From NCBI RefSeq assembly GCF_004320525.1, contig NZ_SIHX01000002.1:1-64000 (forward strand): DNA of 64,000 bases, given 5' to 3'. Origin of the DNA: Arthrobacter sp. S39 (GTDB lineage Bacteria > Actinomycetota > Actinomycetes > Actinomycetales > Micrococcaceae). A program made the position numbers and the translations under genes. Positions 59,743 through 64,000 of the stretch are shown here, piece after piece. Numbering within the stretch: the stretch's first letter is position 1; the number at the start of each line of letters is the position of its first letter. Under the pieces are notes generated by a model, which ran no database searches, was not told where the DNA came from, and worked only from the letters and a program-made list of their open reading frames with translations.

Positions 59743-60623
59743 CAGGCGGCCACCTCTTCCGCCGCCACAAGTTCCAGGAAGTGCGAGCGCATCCGGTCGG
59801 CGTCGGCTGTCAGCCCGGTGAAGATCCGGAAGGCATCCGCCGCCTGTCCCACGGCCATGCGGCCGCCGTCCAGGACGTCGCAGCCTTTGGCGCGTGCGCC
59901 GCGGACCAGTTCGGTGTCGATGGGGCGGTAGACGATGTCCGCCACCCAGTGCCGGGGTTCCAGCAGGTCCAGGTCCAGCGGGACGCCGGGGTGGGCGGCC
60001 ATTCCCACGGGGGTGCAGTGGACCAGGCCGTCGGCGAGGGGCAGCAGCTGCGGCAGCTCCGCCGTCGTCCGGGCTGTGACGGTGCTCTGCGGGAAGAAGC
60101 CGGCCAGTTCTGCGGCCTTTGCGGCGCAGCGGGCGGGGTCCACGTCCACCAGGTCCAGGGCCTTAACGCCCGCGGTGAGCAGGGCGTAGGCGACGGCCGA
60201 TCCGGCGCCGCCGGCACCCAGCTGGACCACGCGGTCCAGCTTCGCAGCGGGGAGGCCGGAGGCGAGGGCAGCGGCAAAGCCGGAGAAATCGGTGTTGTGG
60301 CCGATGAACCGGCCGTCCTCGATCACCACGGTGTTGACGGCACCGAGCCGGAGGGCGTCCGGGGAGACCTCATCCAGGTGCTGCAGCACCAGCTGCTTGC
60401 AGGGGTGCGTGATGTTCAGGCCGTTGAAGCCAAGGCTGCGGGCGCTCTGCAGCAGGTGGCCGACGGATTCGCCGGGAAGTCCGAGTTCCAGCAGGTCGAT
60501 GGGGCGGTACAGATAGCGCAGGCCCTGCACGTCGCCTTCGCGTTCGTGCATGTGGGGGGTGAGCGACGGCATGACGCCATCCCCGACCAGTCCCACCAGG
60601 TAGGACTCAGTTCGATTACTCAT
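59742..60623 (-). CDS. Quinate/shikimate dehydrogenase (NAD type likely)
   Basis: 293 residues, AroE fold. The substrate pocket has S-x-T (Ser20, Thr22 in PSLTPHMHEREG), where biosynthetic AroE has S-x-S; Ser/Thr is what I remember for Corynebacterium glutamicum quinate/shikimate dehydrogenase. Catalytic Lys76 lies in NITHPCKQ and Asp112 in GHNTDFSGF. The cofactor loop after GAGGAGSAVAYALL reads DLVDVDPARC, with an acidic residue that disfavours NADP. So it is probably a catabolic enzyme oxidising shikimate (and maybe quinate). AAAGGAGCTGC precedes the ATG. First gene of the shikimate-to-protocatechuate set. Confidence 0.92.
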   Translation of the reverse strand: MSNRTESYLVGLVGDGVMPSLTPHMHEREGDVQGLRYLYRPIDLLELGLPGESVGHLLQSARSLGFNGLNITHPCKQLVLQHLDEVSPDALRLGAVNTVVIEDGRFIGHNTDFSGFAAALASGLPAAKLDRVVQLGAGGAGSAVAYALLTAGVKALDLVDVDPARCAAKAAELAGFFPQSTVTARTTAELPQLLPLADGLVHCTPVGMAAHPGVPLDLDLLEPRHWVADIVYRPIDTELVRGARAKGCDVLDGGRMAVGQAADAFRIFTGLTADADRMRSHFLELVAAEEVAA

Positions 60624-60733
60624 CCGTGCAGCTCCTTTGGTAACGGCACCGGGCGGTCGGCGCAGGCCAAGGCGAGCGCCGCGGGTCCGGTGTTAGGGAT
60701 TACAGTACAGCACATGTTCACATAACGCACTAT

Positions 60734-60750
60734 TGTTCGAGATACGAACA
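60734..60750. promoter_or_regulatory. IclR-type operator upstream of the shikimate catabolic genes
   Basis: TGTTCG/CGAACA form perfect 6-base arms around AGATA (TGTTCGAGATACGAACA), 111 bases upstream of the dehydrogenase start, in the AT-richest part of the gap. Its half-site TGTTCG resembles that of PcaR/PobR-type IclR sites. The adjacent IclR gene ends at 60807. Confidence 0.6.
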
Positions 60751-60806
60751 TGAGAAGGGTTTGGGTTGCCAATTGCCAACGCCCGCCGCTTCCTTCACGG
60801 CCGGGG

Positions 60807-61622
60807 TCAGCGCTGCGGGAGCCGGGCAGCCAGCTCGGCCGCCGCCTCCTGCAGCACGGGAACATGGGCAACCAGGGCCTCCAGGCTCAGGCGGAAGACC
60901 GGGACTGCCGTGGCCAGGGAGGCGAAGGCGTGGCCCTGGGAGTTGAAAAGCGGGACGGCCACGGCGCGCATGCCGGTCTCGTTCTCCTCATCCATGACCG
61001 CGAACCCCTGGCGCCTGACCTTGTCGATTTCGGCGCGGAAGGCATCCCTGTCGGTGATCGAGTGCTCGGTGAGTGGATCCAGCTCCAGCTCGGCCAGGAG
61101 GCGTTCCCGCTCCGGGTCCTCGGCGAACGCCACCAGCGCCTTGCCCACCGCAGTGGTGTGCAGCGAGCCGAGGTGGCCGAGGTCGCTGGTCACCCGGAAC
61201 ATCTGCGGGCCGTCCACCTTGTTGACCGTCAGGTGGTGGTGGCCGTCCCTGACGCTGAGGATGGTGGCCTCACCCGTCTGCTCCGTCACGCGGCGGAGGA
61301 CCGGCATGGCCGTGCCGGCGAAGCCGTGGTGGTTGGACACGCGCTGGCCCAGCTGGAAGATGCGCAGGCCCAGGTGGTAGCGGCGGCCATCGGGTTCGTA
61401 ATCCACAAAACCGTCCCGCGTGAGCGAACCCAGCAGGCGGTAGGTGGTGCTGAAGGGCAGGTCCGCGCGGCGGGAGATTTCCGCGGCACTGGCGCCGCGG
61501 GGCTCGTCCCCCAGGAGGACCAGGAGGCCCAGGGCCTTGCCCACCATGTCCGTCCGGTCACCTTTGGCCGGCTTTGGCTCGGGGGTAACGTCGTCGACCT
61601 CTGTGGCTTGGTTCACACTCAT
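60807..61622 (-). CDS. IclR-family regulator of shikimate/quinate catabolism
   Basis: 271 residues. After a ~25-residue polar N-terminus comes a winged helix (ASAAEISRRADLPFSTTYRLLGSLTRDGFV) and an IclR effector domain (ATILSVRDGHHHLTVNKV, GSLHTTAVGKALVAFAE, QGFAVMDEENETGMRAVAVP). It lies between the shikimate catabolic genes (same strand, downstream) and a divergent MHS importer. Twin GCCACATGGTGG sites in the divergent gap are its likely targets. Start ATG 61622 (MSVNQATEV). Confidence 0.9.
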   Translation of the reverse strand: MSVNQATEVDDVTPEPKPAKGDRTDMVGKALGLLVLLGDEPRGASAAEISRRADLPFSTTYRLLGSLTRDGFVDYEPDGRRYHLGLRIFQLGQRVSNHHGFAGTAMPVLRRVTEQTGEATILSVRDGHHHLTVNKVDGPQMFRVTSDLGHLGSLHTTAVGKALVAFAEDPERERLLAELELDPLTEHSITDRDAFRAEIDKVRRQGFAVMDEENETGMRAVAVPLFNSQGHAFASLATAVPVFRLSLEALVAHVPVLQEAAAELAARLPQR

Positions 61623-61631
61623 ACGTCGATA

Positions 61632-61648
61632 TTGCCACATGGTGGCAA
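61632..61648. promoter_or_regulatory. Operator 1 between iclR and the MHS importer
   Basis: TTGCCACATGGTGGCAA has perfect 7-base arms (TTGCCAC/GTGGCAA) around ATG, 10 bases upstream of the IclR start. A matching site follows at 61723-61739. Confidence 0.7.
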
Positions 61649-61673
61649 CTATTTCTAGATGGTGATTATTTTC

Positions 61674-61703
61674 TTGACAAGTGACTGTACTCACAGCCAT
61701 CAT
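61674..61703 (+). promoter_or_regulatory. Possible promoter of the MHS importer
   Basis: TTGACA (61674-61679), 18-base spacer, CATCAT (61698-61703). It sits between the two operators, in an AT-rich stretch. The -10 box is poor. Confidence 0.4.
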
Positions 61704-61722
61704 TGCTATATCGCACAAGTAG

Positions 61723-61739
61723 CTCCCACCATGTGGCTA
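61723..61739. promoter_or_regulatory. Operator 2 between iclR and the MHS importer
   Basis: On the minus strand this reads TAGCCACATGGTGGGAG, sharing GCCACATGGTGG with operator 1, 91 bases away centre to centre. Two spaced copies suggest cooperative binding or looping by the IclR protein. Confidence 0.65.
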
Positions 61740-61855
61740 CTGTCCGGGTTTCCCCCGCACCTCCAGCCGTGCCGCGCCAAGCCTTACCCCAGGCAAGCGC
61801 CGGCTGCGAGCCCCCTGATCCATCCGCGACAAAGTCGTCACATCAAAGGAATTCC

Positions 61856-63175
61856 ATGAGCCAGAAACTTCCGTCCGCCGAGCCAGGCATCGCTGCCCCG
61901 GCCGGGACGCCGAAGAAGGCAGCCCTCGCAAGCTTCCTGGGCAGCGCCGTCGAATACTACGACTTCTTCATCTTCGGTTCCGCCGCCGCCCTGATCTTCC
62001 CCACGGTCTTCTTCCCGAATGCTGACTCAAACGCGGCCATCATGTCCTTCGCCACCTTCGGCTTCGCCTACGTGGCGCGGCCGGTGGGCGCCGTCATCCT
62101 CGGCCACTTCGGTGACCGGGTGGGCCGGCGGAAGGTCCTGATGTTCACCCTCCTGCTGATGGGTGCCTCCACCTTCCTGATCGGCTGCCTGCCGGACTTC
62201 AACACCGTTGGCTGGTGGGCTCCTGCCCTGCTGGTGCTCGCAAGGCTCTGCCAGGGCCTCTCGGCCGCGGGCGAACAGGCCGGCGCCTCCTCCATGACCC
62301 TGGAGCACGCTCCGGACAACCGCCGCTCCTTCTTCACCTCCTGGACCCTCACCGGTACCCAGGGCGGCCAGATCCTCGCCGCCCTCGCCTTCATCCCCGT
62401 CCTCGCCCTTCCGGACGACATCAAGTACGGCATCGGCTGGCGCGTCCCGTTCTGGCTCAGCGCCGTCGTCGTGATGGTTGCGTTCTTCATCCGCCGCACG
62501 CTGCACGAACCCCCGGCCTTCGAGGAAGCCCAGAAGAACGCCGAGATCTCCAAGCTCCCCGTGGCCGACTTGCTCAAGAGCCACTGGCGCGACGTCCTCC
62601 GCGTGGTCTGCTGCGCGTTCATCGCCGCCGTCTCCACCGTGTTCGGCACCCTGGCCATCAGCTACGCCAAGACCGTTGCCGGCGTTGACGGCACCACCAC
62701 CCTGTGGCTGGTGGTGGGCGCCAACCTCGTGGCACTGGGCACCCAGCCGCTCTTCGGCAAGCTTGCCGACAGGATCGGCCGCAAGCCTGTCTTCATCTAC
62801 GGCGCACTTTCCAGCGCCATCCTCACGCCGGTGTTCCTGCTCAGCCTGGAATCCGGCAGCGTCCCGCTGATGTTCCTCGCAGCCATCGGCTTCTTCTCCT
62901 GCGGTTACGCCGCCTCAAACGCCGTGTGGCCGTCCTTCTACGCCGAGATGTTCAGCACCAAGGTCCGGTTCTCCGGCCTGGCCATCGGCACGCAGCTGGG
63001 CTTCCTGATGGCAGGCTTCGCCCCGGCAATCGTGGCAGCCATGGGCGGCATCAAGCCCGGCGGCTGGGTCCAGATCAGCATCTTCACCGCCATCATCTGC
63101 TCCATCGCGGCCATCTCCGCGCTGACGGCCAAGGAAACCTTCAGGGTCCCCACCAAGCAGCTTGGCCTGAAGTAA
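61856..63175 (+). CDS. MFS transporter, MHS family (shikimate/aromatic acid importer candidate)
   Basis: 439 residues, 12 helices. MHS signatures: LGSAVEYYDFFIFGSAAALI, GHFGDRVGRRKVLMF, GEQAGASSMTLEHAP and loop 8-9 GKLADRIGRKPVF. ATG 61856 with AAAGGA 5' was chosen over an upstream in-frame start. MHS includes the E. coli shikimate permease ShiA. Its place, divergent from the IclR regulator beside shikimate catabolic genes, makes shikimate, quinate or protocatechuate the likely cargo. It differs clearly in sequence from the MHS importer at 38.9 kb. Confidence 0.92.
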   Translation: MSQKLPSAEPGIAAPAGTPKKAALASFLGSAVEYYDFFIFGSAAALIFPTVFFPNADSNAAIMSFATFGFAYVARPVGAVILGHFGDRVGRRKVLMFTLLLMGASTFLIGCLPDFNTVGWWAPALLVLARLCQGLSAAGEQAGASSMTLEHAPDNRRSFFTSWTLTGTQGGQILAALAFIPVLALPDDIKYGIGWRVPFWLSAVVVMVAFFIRRTLHEPPAFEEAQKNAEISKLPVADLLKSHWRDVLRVVCCAFIAAVSTVFGTLAISYAKTVAGVDGTTTLWLVVGANLVALGTQPLFGKLADRIGRKPVFIYGALSSAILTPVFLLSLESGSVPLMFLAAIGFFSCGYAASNAVWPSFYAEMFSTKVRFSGLAIGTQLGFLMAGFAPAIVAAMGGIKPGGWVQISIFTAIICSIAAISALTAKETFRVPTKQLGLK

Positions 63176-63200
63176 CGCAGCAGCCCGGTTTTGGGACCGG

Positions 63201-63232
63201 AAAGCCCGCCATTCAATCGAATGGCGGGCTTT
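63201..63232 (+). terminator. Bidirectional terminator between the importer and ligase genes
   Basis: AAAGCCCGCCATTC (63201-63214) pairs perfectly with GAATGGCGGGCTTT (63219-63232) around AATC. It lies between convergent genes; A- and T-tracts on both sides suit both directions. Confidence 0.85.
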
Positions 63233-63290
63233 CCCCGTTAAAAAGTGGGCTAGTCCGGCAGCAAGAGCACGACGGCGGACGGCCAGGTTG

Positions 63291-64000
63291 TTAGGGCCGC
63301 CCGGTCTCCAGCACCGAAGCGAGGTCGAAGTTCACCGGCTCCTCCAGCTGCTCGTAGGTGCATGACTCCGGGTCCCGATCCGGCCGCCAGCGGTTGAACT
63401 GGGCGGTGTGCCGGAACCTCTCGCCCTCCATGTGGTCGTACCTGACCTCCACCACCAGCTCCGGCCGCAGCGGCACGAACGACAGGTCCTTGCCGGCGCT
63501 CCAGCGGCTGCCTTCGGCGTTCCGCGGCGTCCGGTCGCCTTCCTCCTGCTTGGCCCACGCCCACGGGTGCCCGTCGAAGTCGGTGACCAGTTGCTGCAGT
63601 TCGGAAAACAGTTCCTGGCGGCGCTTCATCGGGAAGGCGCCGATCACGCCCACGCTGGCCAGGCCGCCGTCGTCCTTGTACAGGCCGAGCAGCAGCGAGC
63701 CGATCACATCCGGGCCGCTCTTGTGCACGCGGTAGCCGGCAACGACGCAGTCGGCCGTGCGCTCGTGCTTGACCTTGAACATCACGCGTTTGTCCGGCTG
63801 GTATGAGCCGTCCAGCGGTTTGGCCACGATCCCGTCCAGGCCGGCGCCCTCAAACTGCCGGAACCACTGCTCGGCGGTGTCCTTGTCCTGGGTGGCGGCG
63901 GTGAGGTGGACCGGTGCCTGGCTGCCGGCGAGCGCCTGCTCCAGTGCGGCCCGCCGTTCGGAAAAGGGCCGGCCGGTGTAGTCCTCGTCCCCGAGGGCCA
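63291..64000 (-). CDS. ATP-dependent DNA ligase, LigC/LigD-like (partial, 5' end outside window)
   Basis: 236 codons of reading frame are visible, open to the window edge, so the start is missing. Motif IV appears as GAGLDGIVAK, motif V as RVMFKVKHERTADCVVAGYR with the conserved KxK pair; then follows an OB-fold part. The nucleotidyl Lys (motif I) would be upstream. The OB-fold region RPELVVEVRYDHMEGERFRH is typical. The sequence fits the LigC type of actinobacteria, monofunctional ligases that seal nicks in repair or end joining; a LigD fusion cannot be excluded as the N-terminus is not seen. No Ku gene in view. Confidence 0.9.
   Translation of the reverse strand, partial: ALGDEDYTGRPFSERRAALEQALAGSQAPVHLTAATQDKDTAEQWFRQFEGAGLDGIVAKPLDGSYQPDKRVMFKVKHERTADCVVAGYRVHKSGPDVIGSLLLGLYKDDGGLASVGVIGAFPMKRRQELFSELQQLVTDFDGHPWAWAKQEEGDRTPRNAEGSRWSAGKDLSFVPLRPELVVEVRYDHMEGERFRHTAQFNRWRPDRDPESCTYEQLEEPVNFDLASVLETGRP

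Noticed and set aside
63291..63827. A complete short 178-residue ligase fragment starting at a GTG or ATG inside the frame
   Set aside because: The frame stays open to 64000 and motif IV (LDGIVAK) is partly upstream of that start, so the gene is cut by the window edge, not truncated.
1..64000. CRISPR arrays, tRNA or rRNA genes
   Set aside because: No regularly spaced direct repeats and no cloverleaf-like or rRNA-like sequence were noticed; a covariance-model scan was not possible.

Overview
The window is high-GC DNA packed with genes on both strands, with many 1- or 4-base stop/start overlaps and several likely leaderless starts. Gene content (E1/E2 oxo-acid dehydrogenase operon, large NAD-glutamate dehydrogenase, three-gene transhydrogenase, split pca genes under IclR regulators) suggests an actinobacterium of the Arthrobacter/Pseudarthrobacter group. 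This is an inference; no rRNA or tRNA was seen, and no CRISPR array.

Left part (1-31.5 kb): the 3' end of an IS30-type element abuts a Gfo/Idh oxidoreductase. Then come a peptide-type ABC importer operon (1.3-7.3 kb), a TetR repressor divergent from an FMN reductase, a GerMN-type lipoprotein, a PEP-mutase-family enzyme divergent from a leaderless aminotransferase, and a universal stress protein. A branched-chain/pyruvate-type dehydrogenase operon (E1a-E1b-E2-PAP2, 13.3-17.7 kb) has a 42-bp concentric palindrome upstream. It is followed by an aromatic/histidinol-phosphate aminotransferase, a small membrane protein, a two-gene module of a WXG100-like small protein plus a helical-N-terminus alpha/beta hydrolase, purB, a histidine phosphatase, the giant NAD-glutamate dehydrogenase, a GNAT, a thioesterase, and an FAD monooxygenase divergent from its probable TetR repressor.

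Aromatic catabolism, part 1 (31.5-35 kb): pobA (4-hydroxybenzoate to protocatechuate), an IclR regulator and an AAHS-type aromatic acid importer. A FUSC membrane protein and an ACT-domain membrane protein follow.

Cyclic-amide block (37.1-45.5 kb): two MFS importers of different families, an amidase, an FCD-type GntR regulator, a Cys-poor Asp/Glu-racemase-superfamily protein, a hydantoinase/imidase-type amidohydrolase and an arylmalonate-decarboxylase/maleate-isomerase-like protein. Both transporter promoters carry the same module: TTGACA, a 17-bp spacer, and a TTTGGGATCCCAAA palindrome starting exactly 33 bases after the start of the -35 box. There is no N-carbamoylase, and neither superfamily racemase has the two-cysteine catalytic pair. 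This is the best candidate for an undescribed pathway: cyclic imide or barbiturate-like compounds opened, de-amidated, then decarboxylated or isomerised.

Then come a diacylglycerol-kinase-family gene, a small membrane protein and the pntAA-pntAB-pntB transhydrogenase (NADPH supply).

Aromatic catabolism, part 2 (49.9-63.2 kb): on the minus strand a quinate/shikimate dehydrogenase, a 3-dehydroshikimate dehydratase (quiC type) and pcaHGBDC-FIJ plus a PcaR-type IclR regulator, a complete route from shikimate or protocatechuate to succinyl-CoA and acetyl-CoA. Three long near-perfect hairpins, of two sequence families, sit between pcaC and pcaF and on both sides of the pcaR-type gene. A second IclR regulator and a divergent MHS-type importer share twin GCCACATGGTGG operators. 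The window ends inside an ATP-dependent DNA ligase gene.
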